DNA of 64,000 nt from an uncultured Lachnospiraceae bacterium (GCA_910577785.1 CAJTNT010000006.1:32023-96022), one strand, 5' to 3'; shown: positions 17,141-24,965, numbered from the stretch's first letter. Program-made: numbers and translations. The notes: a model not told the origin generated them from the letters alone.

Positions 17141-17719
17141 TTACAATACACTGCGCTTTAAATCTGCAATCCCCTCTTCCCATGAAAAGGGATGCTTTTT
17201 TCTAAATTCCATAAGCTCTTTTTTATTGTGATAACTGCCTTTGCTGCTTGTCTCCACACCCCTGATGGCATTTGCTAAGATATTCTCGACATTCCCTAAA
17301 AACAGACTCATGATTTCTTCATTTAATTTCTGATAAGAAGACGCAAACGTTTCTTTTTCTTCATCAAAAAAAAGTTCCTTCTGTAGGATAATCTTCCCTG
17401 TATCTATTCCCCCGTCTATTTGATGGATTGTGACACCTTTGGGCGTATTTTCCATAAAGTTCCAAAAATTAGGATCCGCCCCACGATTCCATGGAAGATA
17501 TGAAATATGCAAATTTATAATTGGGTACTTACAAAAGCCAATCACTTCATTCGAAATAATATAACGGTATGTATAGCTAAGCACCCGCTCTGGACATAAA
17601 GTCTCCAAATTTTCTACGGAAAGTCTTTCTTTCCACAAAATAAGTATATGCCCCTTGCTTTCCAGCTGTTTTGCCAATTCTTTTGCCTGTTCATTGTGAT
17701 ACAAAAAAAGTATTTTCAT
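17141..17719 (-). CDS. Formyltransferase-fold protein, probable sugar N-formyltransferase
   Basis: 192 aa, about the size of the catalytic domain alone. The formyltransferase signature is visible: INLHISYLPWNRGADPNFW (Asn and His of the N-x-H motif, here NLH) followed by GVTIHQIDGGIDTGKIILQ with the catalytic Asp of the G-x-D-G loop. The C-terminal OB domain of Fmt is missing, so it is not a methionyl-tRNA formyltransferase. In glycan loci such proteins formylate amino sugars from 10-formyl-THF. In this operon it is a candidate to modify N4 of the altrosamine intermediate or N7 of pseudaminic acid, as no clear PseH acetyltransferase is present in cassette 1. Confidence 0.75.
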   Translation of the reverse strand: MKILFLYHNEQAKELAKQLESKGHILILWKERLSVENLETLCPERVLSYTYRYIISNEVIGFCKYPIINLHISYLPWNRGADPNFWNFMENTPKGVTIHQIDGGIDTGKIILQKELFFDEEKETFASSYQKLNEEIMSLFLGNVENILANAIRGVETSSKGSYHNKKELMEFRKKHPFSWEEGIADLKRSVL

Positions 17720-17827
17720 TTATTTGCCCCTTTCCAGCCTGTCCCAAACCTTTCAAGAATGCCCCCCTTTCTATAATCCCGCCCCTGCCATCTATACGCC
17801 AGAGACTATTTCAGCCCACCTATTGTT

Positions 17828-18682
17828 TTATATATACTGCCCACAGTCTATTCTATAAACCTGCCCAGTAATGTTATCTGATTTGTCCCCTGCCAGGAAG
17901 AGAACCAAGTTCGCTACCTCTTTTGGCTCTGTTAGCCTGCGGATTGCACATTCATCCAGCACATATTTCTTGATAAGCTCGCTTGTATTCCTTTGGCCGT
18001 CTGTATTGATAAAGCCTGGGGCGACCACGTTACAGTTGATGTTATAGACGCCCAGCTCTTTTGCAATCGTCTTGCTCAATCCTTCAATTCCTGCTTTTGC
18101 TGCAGAATAGGCGATGCTCCCTTCCCTTCCCCTCGTGCCGTTGATGGAACCGATATTAATAATTTTTCCATGACCCTGCGCTATAAAATACTTAGCCGCT
18201 GCCCTGCAATGATAGAATACAGGGTACAGGACATTCTTAAGCGTGTAGTCAAACTCTTTTTCTTCCAGGCGGACAAGCGGCCCGTCTTTTGCGCTGGCCG
18301 CGTTATTCACAAGCACATCAATCCTTCCAAAGGCCCTGACGCATGCCTCCACAGCCCTAGAAGCCTGACCCATATCGGATGCATCTGCGCAGATCGCATG
18401 TACCCTGTCCCCATACATCTCCTTCAGGGACTCCGCTTTCTGTCTGCTGCTGTGGTACGTAAAACAGACATAGTATCCTTCTTTTACAAACTCATCCACC
18501 AGTTTCCTGCCCAGCCCAGAGGCCCCACCTGTAATTAAGGTTACCCTAGCACTTTCACCCTGTATCCCTTTTTCTGGCTTATTCATAGGGAGATCTGTCA
18601 CATCCCCAGCATTTTTATTTTCCTTTCCATGACTTTCCATCTTCTTCATCTTCCCTGATCTATTTATTTCGTATCCACACAT
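17828..18682 (-). CDS. SDR-family oxidoreductase (FabG-like)
   Basis: 284 aa in the longest form; the first ~45 residues are Lys/Glu-rich and not part of the fold, so a later start is possible although the ATG at 18682 has AAAGGAAA upstream. Classical SDR motifs: TLITGGASGLGRKL (cofactor loop), DVLVNNAAS, IINIGSINGTRG (Ser), YSAAKAGIEG (Tyr-x3-Lys). A FabG-like reductase in a glycan operon may reduce a sugar or a 3-ketoacyl-CoA; the latter would fit the MaoC-like and acyltransferase genes downstream. The substrate is not shown. Confidence 0.75.
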   Translation of the reverse strand: MCGYEINRSGKMKKMESHGKENKNAGDVTDLPMNKPEKGIQGESARVTLITGGASGLGRKLVDEFVKEGYYVCFTYHSSRQKAESLKEMYGDRVHAICADASDMGQASRAVEACVRAFGRIDVLVNNAASAKDGPLVRLEEKEFDYTLKNVLYPVFYHCRAAAKYFIAQGHGKIINIGSINGTRGREGSIAYSAAKAGIEGLSKTIAKELGVYNINCNVVAPGFINTDGQRNTSELIKKYVLDECAIRRLTEPKEVANLVLFLAGDKSDNITGQVYRIDCGQYI

Positions 18683-18731
18683 TTTCCTTTATTTGATATC
18701 CACATACTTCCTTATTTGGCATCCACATTTT
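18661..18731. repeat. Threefold short tandem repeat between pseB and the SDR gene
   Basis: Three imperfect copies of a 20-27 base unit containing TATCCACA followed by TTCCTTATTT. It covers the 3' end of pseB and the 5' end of the SDR gene region, so copy number changes would touch the pseB tail and the SDR leader. No further function is seen. Confidence 0.5.
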
Positions 18732-19704
18732 TTAATCTTTCCTGCAAATCTTCCACAGACAGCCATTGTGTGTTGGTTCCGGAACTGTATTCAAAGCCCT
18801 GCTCTATCTGCTTCCCGGCTGGTTGGATTTTATTGGGGTTCCACCATTCCATATGGGGGTAGATGATAAAATGTTTTTCATATTCGTACGTGCTTAGGGA
18901 ATCTTCCTGGGTTACCATAATTTCATGCAGTTTTTCGCCTTCCCGAATGCCGACTTCTGGCATCTTGCAGCCTGGAAGGATAGCCTGGGCAAGGTCAGTA
19001 ATCTTAAAGGAAGGGATTTTGGATATGAATGTCTCGCCGCCCTTGGATTCCTTTAGGGCTTTGATTACAAGCTCCACGCCCTGTTCAAGGCTAATCCAAA
19101 AACGGGTCATACGGTAGTCGGTAATCGGCAATTCTGTGCCGCCATTGGCGACAATATTGCGGAAAAACGGGATGACTGAGCCGCGGCTGCCTGCCACATT
19201 CCCATAGCGGACAACGGAAAAGCAGATGTCCTTTTTGCCTGCATAGGCATTGGCCGATACAAACAGCTTGTCGGATACCAGCTTTGTGCCGCCATAGAGG
19301 TTAATTGGATTTACTGCTTTGTCAGTGGAAAGCGCCACTACCTTTTTTACACCACAATCCAGAGCCGCATCTATGATATTCATTGCACCGTTGATATTTG
19401 TACGAATGGCTTCGATTGGATTATATTCACAAGCTGGCACCTGCTTTAAAGCTGCTGCATGCACAACGTAGTCTATGCCGTCAAAGGCACGGTACAGGCG
19501 GTCTTTGTCCCGCACATCGCCAATAAAAAAACGCAGTTTTCCCTTATGCTTCAGGAATTTATTTGCCATCTGAAATTGCTTGAACTCGTCACGGGAATAA
19601 ATAATCAGCTTCCTTATGTCATAATTCTCTAATACATATTCCGTAAATGCATTGCCAAAAGAGCCTGTCCCGCCTGTAATAAGAATTGATTTTTGATTTA
19701 GCAT
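18712..19704 (-). CDS. pseB: PseB, UDP-N-acetylglucosamine 4,6-dehydratase (inverting)
   Basis: 330 aa, the usual PseB length. SDR of the FlaA1 group: SILITGGTGSFGNAF, VVHAAALKQVP, LSTDKAVNPINLYGGTK with the catalytic Asp-Lys and the Tyr-x3-Lys-like YGGTK, and RYGNVAGSRGSVIPFF. This enzyme makes UDP-2-acetamido-2,6-dideoxy-beta-L-arabino-4-hexulose, the first step to pseudaminic acid. AGGAGG precedes the ATG. It lies right after maf1 (16 bases), far from pseC/G/I, so the Pse pathway is split over the two ends of cassette 1. Confidence 0.93.
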   Translation of the reverse strand: MLNQKSILITGGTGSFGNAFTEYVLENYDIRKLIIYSRDEFKQFQMANKFLKHKGKLRFFIGDVRDKDRLYRAFDGIDYVVHAAALKQVPACEYNPIEAIRTNINGAMNIIDAALDCGVKKVVALSTDKAVNPINLYGGTKLVSDKLFVSANAYAGKKDICFSVVRYGNVAGSRGSVIPFFRNIVANGGTELPITDYRMTRFWISLEQGVELVIKALKESKGGETFISKIPSFKITDLAQAILPGCKMPEVGIREGEKLHEIMVTQEDSLSTYEYEKHFIIYPHMEWWNPNKIQPAGKQIEQGFEYSSGTNTQWLSVEDLQERLKNVDAK

Positions 19705-19720
19705 TGAATTTCCTCCTCAA

Positions 19721-21589
19721 TTATTCCGTTTCTAAGCCTGCTTTTCCAACAGTTTCTTTGGCAACCTGTTCAACAATGTCTGCACATTCCTCTAAAAGCT
19801 CCATATATTTCTGTCCCTGCCTGGCCAGCTCGATCCCTTCCCCCTCTATGGTTTCCCGTTCAAAATACTGCCCTGAACGGATAATCTGCTCTGCCTCCAC
19901 CATAGACTCCTGCATCAGTTCATAGTTCGGGTTTCCTTCTATCTTTTTCCGGTTCCGTTTTACCCTTTTCAAAACCTTGGCATAGGCCTGTTTATCTACA
20001 GCACCTTTCCGGCATAGTTTATCTAACTGCCTATATATTTTTTTCCCTTCCCGCGCCAGGGATACAATCTCATGTGCCTTTTGCGGGGTATCTCTGAAAT
20101 AATTATTAATTTTCTCCTGCTCTTCCACGGAGAATACCGGCTCCAGGCCGTCAATACAGGACCTAACATCCACCTCTTCTGAACACTCCCTGTCAATCAC
20201 TTCCGCCAGAGGCATCAATGTTGTCCCTTCTATCCTTGCCCCTCCCTCTGTAGCATTGATAAACTCTACCTCGTGCCCTGCCGACCACCACTCAATGTAT
20301 TTCTCAAACCATTCCCGGTATTCATTCAGGTTGCTTAAAGTAGGGAGCTCATCCACATAATTCCCAGGAACCCTGATAAATCTCTCCGTATTTTCCTCGG
20401 GCATCTTATCCTGAAAGGTTCCGTCTGCATGGGACTTATTGTCCGTATAAGCCAAATCCTGGCCAACAAAAATAACTTTCCGTATTCCAAGATGGCATAC
20501 CAGGGAAAAAGCCAGGGTAGCCACAGAGCCTCCAACCGGAAACCCCTCCAACTTTTTCCCGTTCATCTCAAACAGCCCCCGCACATATTTATAGCCTTCA
20601 TCATAAAAAAACTTCTTCCCTGTATGGTAATCCATAATTTTATGGGCTGCCGTCACCTGTGTCAGAAGGGGGATACTTTTTGCCTGTTCCATTTCCAGCA
20701 GTTTTAACGGCTTGGCGCCGTCTAATGTAGCAAACATATCTGGCTCAACCCCTGCCTTCAGCAATGGCTTGACAGCCGTATCCACTGCAATGATAAACGA
20801 CTTGCCTTTAGCCCGTTTCAGTTCTTTTATGTTTTTATTCAACGATGGCCCTGCCGACACGACAAAAGCCGGAACATTACTCGGGATTTTACCCAGCAGC
20901 TGAAATGCTTTATAACCTGTCTGGAGATATCCTACATTATGGTAGAAATTTTCTGCCTGGTAAGGCGAAAACAAACGCCTTGTCCCCAGCCCCATATAAT
21001 ATTGCCTTGATTTTTTTGCCAGGACCTCTAAAAACCAGCTCACCTGCTTCCCACACAATTCCACATAATTGGGAAGGACAAAATACTTCATTACCGGGAT
21101 TTTATCCCCAAAAAGCATGGCTCCAACCATATTCTCCAGCCCGTCCTCATTTATCCCCTCCACAACCAGGGCAACCGTCTGTTTCCCAAAAAGCTTTCCA
21201 AAATCTATCTGCCCCAACTGTTTGTAGAACACAGAAAAAAGCGGCTCATAAAGCAAAACGACAACATTTTTTTCAGTCTGTCCCAATACTTCCTCTAAAT
21301 AATGGATGTTTCCCATCCCAAGTATGAATATCGGGGCATATGGGACAATTTTCCCCAGCACGGATATCTGGTTTATCGGATGGGCTTTCGGGTCACGGCG
21401 CCCCGCCAGATAGAGCCTTCTCCCCGCTTTTTTGACTGCCAGAATCCTTTCCCCTGTAAAAGCCGTCTCCTCTTCCAGGATTAATTGCTCTTTTTTTAAC
21501 AGCTCTGCCTTCTTCTCCTCTATAATCTCACATATACCTGGAAACTGTTTTTCCAACACCTTAAGATTCTTCTGCATTAACTCTTCCAA
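19721..21589 (-). CDS. Maf1, motility-associated (DUF115) flagellin glycosyltransferase
   Basis: About 622 aa. The DUF115 core is plain: PAFVVSAGPSLNKNIKEL around the middle, FIIAVDTAVKPLL, FATLDG, and GGSVATLAFSLVCHLG followed by VGQDLAYTD. Maf proteins transfer CMP-activated nonulosonic acids (pseudaminic or legionaminic) to Ser/Thr of flagellin in the cytoplasm. A TTG at 21589 has GGAGAG 8 bases upstream and is taken as the start; an ATG at 21577 is the alternative. Either start overlaps the 117-aa gene. It lies between flagellin 1 and pseB, so it is expected to serve flagellin 1 with a Pse donor. A paralogue is at 36141. Confidence 0.88.
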   Translation of the reverse strand: MEELMQKNLKVLEKQFPGICEIIEEKKAELLKKEQLILEEETAFTGERILAVKKAGRRLYLAGRRDPKAHPINQISVLGKIVPYAPIFILGMGNIHYLEEVLGQTEKNVVVLLYEPLFSVFYKQLGQIDFGKLFGKQTVALVVEGINEDGLENMVGAMLFGDKIPVMKYFVLPNYVELCGKQVSWFLEVLAKKSRQYYMGLGTRRLFSPYQAENFYHNVGYLQTGYKAFQLLGKIPSNVPAFVVSAGPSLNKNIKELKRAKGKSFIIAVDTAVKPLLKAGVEPDMFATLDGAKPLKLLEMEQAKSIPLLTQVTAAHKIMDYHTGKKFFYDEGYKYVRGLFEMNGKKLEGFPVGGSVATLAFSLVCHLGIRKVIFVGQDLAYTDNKSHADGTFQDKMPEENTERFIRVPGNYVDELPTLSNLNEYREWFEKYIEWWSAGHEVEFINATEGGARIEGTTLMPLAEVIDRECSEEVDVRSCIDGLEPVFSVEEQEKINNYFRDTPQKAHEIVSLAREGKKIYRQLDKLCRKGAVDKQAYAKVLKRVKRNRKKIEGNPNYELMQESMVEAEQIIRSGQYFERETIEGEGIELARQGQKYMELLEECADIVEQVAKETVGKAGLETE

Positions 21590-21914
21590 CGTACATGCTC
21601 TCCTTTTCCCTGAAAAATTCTTCCGAAAGGAACATCTCCAAATACCCTGATATTCCCTGCTCCAAAGCATCCATCATCAGCACATGGTCATGATTCCTAA
21701 CGGCCGTTTCACAGTCCCTTAAGATATCTAGCAGATTATCATATACTGCCTTTTCAAACACAAACCGCTCCCCATCCATGAACCATTGGACAAATTTCTG
21801 AACCTCCTGGAATATCATCTTGCTATTTTCCACATAATTATAATTATGGTGATAAGTCGCATTGAACCCCAAAAAATTTATCACCTCATACATATCCTCT
21901 ATCTGTTCCTGCAT
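21561..21914 (-). CDS. Small helical protein between flagellin 1 and Maf1
   Basis: 117 aa, not a named family that I recognise. It is all helix in appearance, with no signal or membrane segment. Residues 45-105 (AVYDNLLDILRDCETAVRN..., ALEQGISGYLEMF) resemble the N-terminal ~100 residues of the SGNH-like protein encoded at the matching place in cassette 2 (LLQDVLSKYVEI..., AFNEILNGME). A partner of Maf or of flagellin is a reasonable guess. It follows the flagellin terminator and overlaps maf1. Confidence 0.65.
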   Translation of the reverse strand: MQEQIEDMYEVINFLGFNATYHHNYNYVENSKMIFQEVQKFVQWFMDGERFVFEKAVYDNLLDILRDCETAVRNHDHVLMMDALEQGISGYLEMFLSEEFFREKESMYVGRVNAEES

Positions 21915-21937
21915 CTTTCATCCCCCTGATTTCAAGT

Positions 21938-21965
21938 AAAAAGACCAGTCAAAGCTGGTCTTTTT
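21938..21965 (-). terminator. Terminator after flagellin 1
   Basis: AAAAAGACCAG and its exact complement with a 6-base loop, flanked by A and T runs on both sides, so it could work in both directions. It lies 20 bases after the flagellin 1 stop and before the 117-aa gene. Partial stopping here would keep flagellin mRNA more abundant than the Maf and sugar genes downstream. Confidence 0.92.
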
Positions 21966-21984
21966 ACCCTGGCCATATGCCAGA

Positions 21985-23163
21985 TTACTGTAATAACGAC
22001 AGCACGCCCTGTGTTGACTGGTTAGCCTGAGCAAGCATGGACTGCCCTGCCTGGGCAAGAATATTGTTCTTGCTGTATTCCACCATTTCTGAAGCCATAT
22101 CCGTATCGCGGATCCTGGATTCTGCAGCCTGGGTGTTCTCTGCCACATTGTCCAGGTTTGCCACTGTATGCTCTAACCTATTTTGAATTGCGCCAAGAGC
22201 GGAACGCTGTGTAGATACAATATTAATAGCCGCCTGTACCGCTTTTAATGTAGCATTTGCCTTATCGTAATCCAGAACAGTTGGACTTGAGAATGTTACC
22301 GTTGAGCCAAATGCCCCCAATGTTGTTTCTGTTATTTTTGCATTCGAAAGCAAACCATTCCATGCCGCACTGAGCTGTTTTCCATACTTGCTTCCGAGGT
22401 AAGCCTTGCCCCAACTTGCCGCACTGGCCACTCCAGAAAATGCCTTAGTGCTTGCATAATATTTACCGTTGGTACTGCGCGCTATCATTTTTTCATCAAA
22501 TGTCTCTTTGCCATAGGCTTTAAGCTGACTTTTAAAAATCAGCATATTACTTGACGCATTCTTCTCCACATCATAAGTATAATCTTTGCCCATATAGGTT
22601 ATCTTATTATAACTTGTAGATGTCTGCCCTTTAAAATAGGCAAAATCCCGCAGGCCAAGCGAACGCGCATTCATACTGTCGATTTTAATGCTGATTTTCT
22701 GGTTTGCATTTGCGCCAACATGAAGGTTCTTATCCTTAAAGCTCCCATCCAGCAGGTTCTGCTTATTGAACTGTGTTGTCTGGGAAATCCTGTCCAATTC
22801 TTCTGTCAGAGCCGCCAGCTCTTCATCAATTGCTTCACGGTCAATTTCCTGGTTCGTATCATTTGCGCCTTGTACAGATAATTCATGCATACGCTGCAGG
22901 ATAGAGTGCGCTTCATTCAATGCACCTTCTGCCGTCTGGATTAAGGAAATGCCGTCCTGTGCATTTGTGGATGCCCGGTTCAAGCCACGAACCTGGCTCC
23001 TCATCTTCTCTGAAATCTTCAATCCTGCCGCATCATCTGCCGCACGGTTAATCTTATAGCCAGAAGATAATTTCTCAGATGATTTTGCCTGTCCGCTTGT
23101 GATTACGCCTAACTGACGATTAGAGTTCATTGCTGTAAGATTGTGTTGGATTACCATTGCCAT
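21985..23163 (-). CDS. Flagellin 1
   Basis: 392 aa. The conserved D0/D1 N-terminus (MAMVIQHNLTAMNSNRQLG, SSEKLSSGYKINRAADDAAG, MRSQVRGLNRASTNAQDG) and the C-terminus (AIQNRLEHTVANLDNVAENT, SRIRDTDMASEMVEYSKNNI, ending GVLSLLQ) are complete. The middle (about 170-300) is variable and Ser/Thr/Lys-rich, the usual target for Maf glycosylation. AAGGAGG precedes the ATG. It is the second gene after csrA1, with a 348-base leader that holds two hairpins. No convincing promoter of its own was seen in that leader. The paralogue at 38133 shares the ends but not the middle. Confidence 0.97.
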   Translation of the reverse strand: MAMVIQHNLTAMNSNRQLGVITSGQAKSSEKLSSGYKINRAADDAAGLKISEKMRSQVRGLNRASTNAQDGISLIQTAEGALNEAHSILQRMHELSVQGANDTNQEIDREAIDEELAALTEELDRISQTTQFNKQNLLDGSFKDKNLHVGANANQKISIKIDSMNARSLGLRDFAYFKGQTSTSYNKITYMGKDYTYDVEKNASSNMLIFKSQLKAYGKETFDEKMIARSTNGKYYASTKAFSGVASAASWGKAYLGSKYGKQLSAAWNGLLSNAKITETTLGAFGSTVTFSSPTVLDYDKANATLKAVQAAINIVSTQRSALGAIQNRLEHTVANLDNVAENTQAAESRIRDTDMASEMVEYSKNNILAQAGQSMLAQANQSTQGVLSLLQ

Positions 23164-23259
23164 AATATTTTTCCTCCTTGTATTTGATATGCCTGCCTGT
23201 CTATGGCTTTAAATTTAGCAGGCCAATTGCTGCCCTTTGTTTTAATTTGGCAGCTATGC

Positions 23260-23275
23260 CGCAAATCCGTTTGCG
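23260..23275 (-). promoter_or_regulatory. CsrA-type hairpin in the flagellin 1 leader
   Basis: On the minus strand CGCAAA-CGGA-TTTGCG makes a perfect 6-bp stem with a CGGA loop, so the sequence ACGGA (fitting the CsrA core ANGGA) is displayed at the top. A second ANGGA lies in the ribosome site AAGGAGGA about 85 bases downstream. The identical 16-base hairpin occurs in the flagellin 2 leader. Two-site binding of this kind is how CsrA represses Bacillus hag. Confidence 0.75.
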
Positions 23276-23359
23276 CACATATCTTTTTTATTTTTTTACA
23301 CAGCCTATTCCGTACTTTGAATTAGCTGTCCTAACGCCGCGCTGCCGCATATATGGATT

Positions 23360-23392
23360 GTTCTAACAATGCTACATCGTGTTTGTTAGAAC
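23360..23392 (-). promoter_or_regulatory. Stem-loop in the csrA1-flagellin 1 spacer
   Basis: GTTCTAACA and TGTTAGAAC form a perfect 9-bp stem with a 15-base loop. No T-run follows on the minus strand, so it does not look like a terminator. It may mark an RNA processing or stabilising element at the 5' side of the flagellin message. Confidence 0.55.
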
Positions 23393-23511
23393 GACTTGCT
23401 ATGCAGTTTGGCTATTTATAATAAGCGAGAACCCTAGGCATCCCCGCGTTATTACCCATGCTAATATATCCAATATCCCTCTACATTTTTGAATGTTCCT
23501 TTATTTTTCCT

Positions 23512-23826
23512 TCACCCGCCATACTTCCTCAACGGGTTATTCCTTACCGCCTCTTCCCTCCTGGCGCGTTTCCGCTCTTCCATTAGGATTGCCTTAATCT
23601 TCTCTTTTGCCTCCGGCGACAGTTCCCTGTCCTTGTGGTGCTTCACTTCATTTCCCGGGTCTGGAGCCATGCCGTATTTCTCTAACGCCGTGCTGCGCAC
23701 GATATTCATAGACCTTGGCGCATCCACTAAGACATGCATATTGTTCGCGCTGCCCCCGGTGAACACTACTTTGATGTTGTCCCCTACCAGCAGGTACTCG
23801 CCTGCCTTTACTGTTAATTTCAGCAT
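23512..23826 (-). CDS. csrA: CsrA paralogue 1 with C-terminal extension
   Basis: 104 aa from the ATG at 23826 (AAGGAGG upstream). Residues 1-52 align with CsrA along the whole beta-sandwich: MLKLTVKAGEYLLVGDNIKV, then VLVDAPRSMNIVR with Arg44 at the RNA-binding position. CsrA proteins end at about 60-75 aa; here a basic helical tail of ~50 residues (HKDRELSPEAKEKIKAI..., EERKRARREEA) is added. It is the first gene after the switch, so it should be made only together with flagellin 1. It probably represses flagellin translation, via the leader hairpin and the ribosome site. No fliW was found in the window. The near-identical copy is at 39558. Confidence 0.87.
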   Translation of the reverse strand: MLKLTVKAGEYLLVGDNIKVVFTGGSANNMHVLVDAPRSMNIVRSTALEKYGMAPDPGNEVKHHKDRELSPEAKEKIKAILMEERKRARREEAVRNNPLRKYGG

Positions 23827-23956
23827 ATGAACCTCCTTGTTTCCCAAATTCATTTCCCATATGAACGCTTGGATGCCTGGCCGCCAGGATTCTTTCTTTG
23901 CAGAACCTATGGCCCGCCATATTCTTTTCAAAATGGAATACCATATTGTCCCTGCA

Positions 23957-23982
23957 CATCAATTGCTATAAAATTGATGTGT
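23957..23982 (+). repeat. Left inverted repeat / recombination site of switch 1
   Basis: The site is itself a dyad: ACATCAATT (23956-23964) and AATTGATGT (23972-23980) around a 7-base centre GCTATAA, the usual build of a tyrosine-recombinase core. It matches the reverse complement of 24926-24951 at all 26 positions. The centre also contains TGCTATAAA, which could serve as an extended -10 for the recombinase gene. Confidence 0.85.
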
Positions 23983-24006
23983 GGCGTGTGGCATTTCTGC
24001 CCGCCC

Positions 24007-24025
24007 CCTGGATTTGGAATCCGGG
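24007..24025 (+). promoter_or_regulatory. Conserved leader hairpin of recombinase 1
   Basis: CCTGGATT-TGG-AATCCGGG, an 8-bp stem with a TGG loop. The same hairpin in switch 2 has paired changes (A-U to G-C at the sixth pair, and G-U/C-G swaps), which supports an RNA structure. GGA falls at the loop, so CsrA binding is possible. Confidence 0.55.
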
Positions 24026-24072
24026 CCAGCTGTAAAAACACTACATCTGATGAGAACAGGAGGTTTCAACTT

Positions 24073-24651
24073 ATGAGCACAACTAAACCCATCCGTAAAG
24101 CCGAAGACATTGAGGCGCTGAAAAACTATTTCCTGCATGAGAAGCACAGCCTGCGCAACTACACGATGGTATGCCTCGGCATCAATTCCGCCCTGCGGAT
24201 CAGCGACCTGCTGTCCCTGACCTGGGGCGACGTCTATGATTTTGTAAATGGCTGCTTCCGGGAGCATATCAATATTACGGAGCGCAAGACAGGCAAGCAG
24301 AGGGAAAGCGCCCTCAACGCAGGCGCCACCAAAGCCCTGAGATTCTACAAGGACAGCCTCCCCGATGTGGCGGTGGGGAGTTTCATCTTCCCTGGGCGGG
24401 GCGGGAACCGCCCGCTGAGCCGATGCCAGGCCTACCGCATCCTGCGCTCCGCCGGGGAGGCGCTGCATCTTGAGACAAGGGTAAGCTGCCACAGCCTGCG
24501 CAAGACCTTTGGCTACCATGCCTGGAAGATGGGTGCGCAGCCTGCCGTGCTGATGCAGCTCTTCAACCATTCCTCGTACCAGGTGACCAAGCGCTACCTG
24601 GGGATTGAGCAGGATGACATTGACCAGGTATTCCTGATGGTAAACCTGTAG
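24073..24651 (+). CDS. Tyrosine recombinase 1 (FimB/FimE-like size), probable DNA invertase
   Basis: 192 aa from the ATG at 24073 with AGGAGG 9 bases upstream; the frame extends further 5' but only as non-homologous sequence. All catalytic residues are present: Arg42 (SALRISDLL), Lys72 (ERKTGK), His140-x-x-Arg143 (CHSLRKTFGYHAWK), His166 (FNHSS) and Tyr175 (KRYLGI). There is almost no N-terminal core-binding domain, as in FimB and FimE, which invert the fim promoter. It lies inside a segment with inverted repeats and reads away from csrA1. It likely recombines the two flanking sites. The gene and leader are closely similar to those at 40109, pointing to duplication. Confidence 0.93.
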   Translation: MSTTKPIRKAEDIEALKNYFLHEKHSLRNYTMVCLGINSALRISDLLSLTWGDVYDFVNGCFREHINITERKTGKQRESALNAGATKALRFYKDSLPDVAVGSFIFPGRGGNRPLSRCQAYRILRSAGEALHLETRVSCHSLRKTFGYHAWKMGAQPAVLMQLFNHSSYQVTKRYLGIEQDDIDQVFLMVNL

Positions 24652-24753
24652 GGGAAGGGGCAGGCCTTTTGGAACTACATAGAAATGGTGCAGACCCAGA
24701 AGCTGGGAGACAGAATTAGGATATCTACGAGGTCTTCAAATTTTTCCCGGCGG

Positions 24754-24776
24754 GCTGGGCTATTTGTCGTGGAAGA
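24754..24776 (+). promoter_or_regulatory. Conserved non-coding block in switch 1
   Basis: The run GGGCTATTTGTCGTGGAAG is nearly identical to 40846-40864 in switch 2, while the sequence around it has diverged. It lies between the recombinase stop and the promoter. It could be a binding site for an accessory protein or a piece of an older shared gene. Confidence 0.4.
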
Positions 24777-24882
24777 AAACGGGCTCCCGGCCTGCCCGAT
24801 GCCTCCAGCTGTGTAAGGCTGCCTATTTTAGGTTTAAAAATAGGGGCAGAAAAGAAATTTTTGAAAATTTTATTTTCCCTGT

Positions 24883-24908
24883 TAAGTATTTTGGCTTCTG
24901 TACGATAT
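24883..24908 (+). promoter_or_regulatory. Sigma-28 (SigD/FliA)-like promoter, switch 1, facing right
   Basis: TAAG, 15 bases, then ACGATAT, against the SigD consensus TAAA-N15-CCGATAT. The same pattern with the same spacing is kept in switch 2 (TAAG-N15-TCGATAT), and an A/T-rich stretch lies just upstream in both. It points towards the right repeat. In the flipped orientation it would read into csrA1 and flagellin 1. Confidence 0.75.
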
Positions 24909-24922
24909 ATTAGGTGTAAAGA

Positions 24923-24965
24923 GGGACACATCAATTTTATAGCAATTGATGCGTCCCATTTTGTT
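24923..24965 (+). terminator. Orientation-dependent terminator at the right site of switch 1
   Basis: GGGAC (24923-24927) pairs with GTCCC (24953-24957) around the recombination dyad, giving a ~14-bp stem with one mismatch, then ATTTTGTT. It sits ~10 bases after the expected start of the sigma-28-like promoter and would stop that transcript at once. The GTCCC arm lies outside the segment, so inversion would remove it. Confidence 0.7.
24926..24951 (-). repeat. Right inverted repeat / recombination site of switch 1
   Basis: Exact reverse complement of 23957-23982. Here the dyad is extended outward by GGGAC and GTCCC, which turns the site into a longer hairpin in this orientation only. Confidence 0.85.

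Larger units (their letters stand above)
23957..24951. mobile_element. Candidate invertible segment 1 (recombinase plus promoter between inverted repeats)
   Basis: A 995-bp segment with perfect 26-bp inverted repeats at its ends (23957-23982 and 24926-24951). It contains a FimB/FimE-sized tyrosine recombinase at the left and an outward sigma-28-like promoter at the right. In this assembly the promoter faces right, away from csrA1-flagellin 1. Inversion would place its start about 167 bases upstream of csrA1. The arrangement copies that of the Salmonella H segment with hin inside. Inversion is inferred from the structure. Confidence 0.8.

Noticed and set aside
24007..24030. Reverse strand of the leader hairpin resembles a tRNA T-arm, suggesting an integration site in a tRNA gene
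   Set aside because: There is an extra loop base, no acceptor, D or anticodon arm nearby, and the hairpin covaries between the two switches as an element of its own.
23957..24951. Reading the recombinase plus inverted repeats as an insertion sequence or integrative element
   Set aside because: No target-site duplication is visible. The ends are dyad recombination sites, the content is the same in two copies beside the same kind of operon, and an outward flagellar promoter is included; a switch fits better. Not fully excluded.
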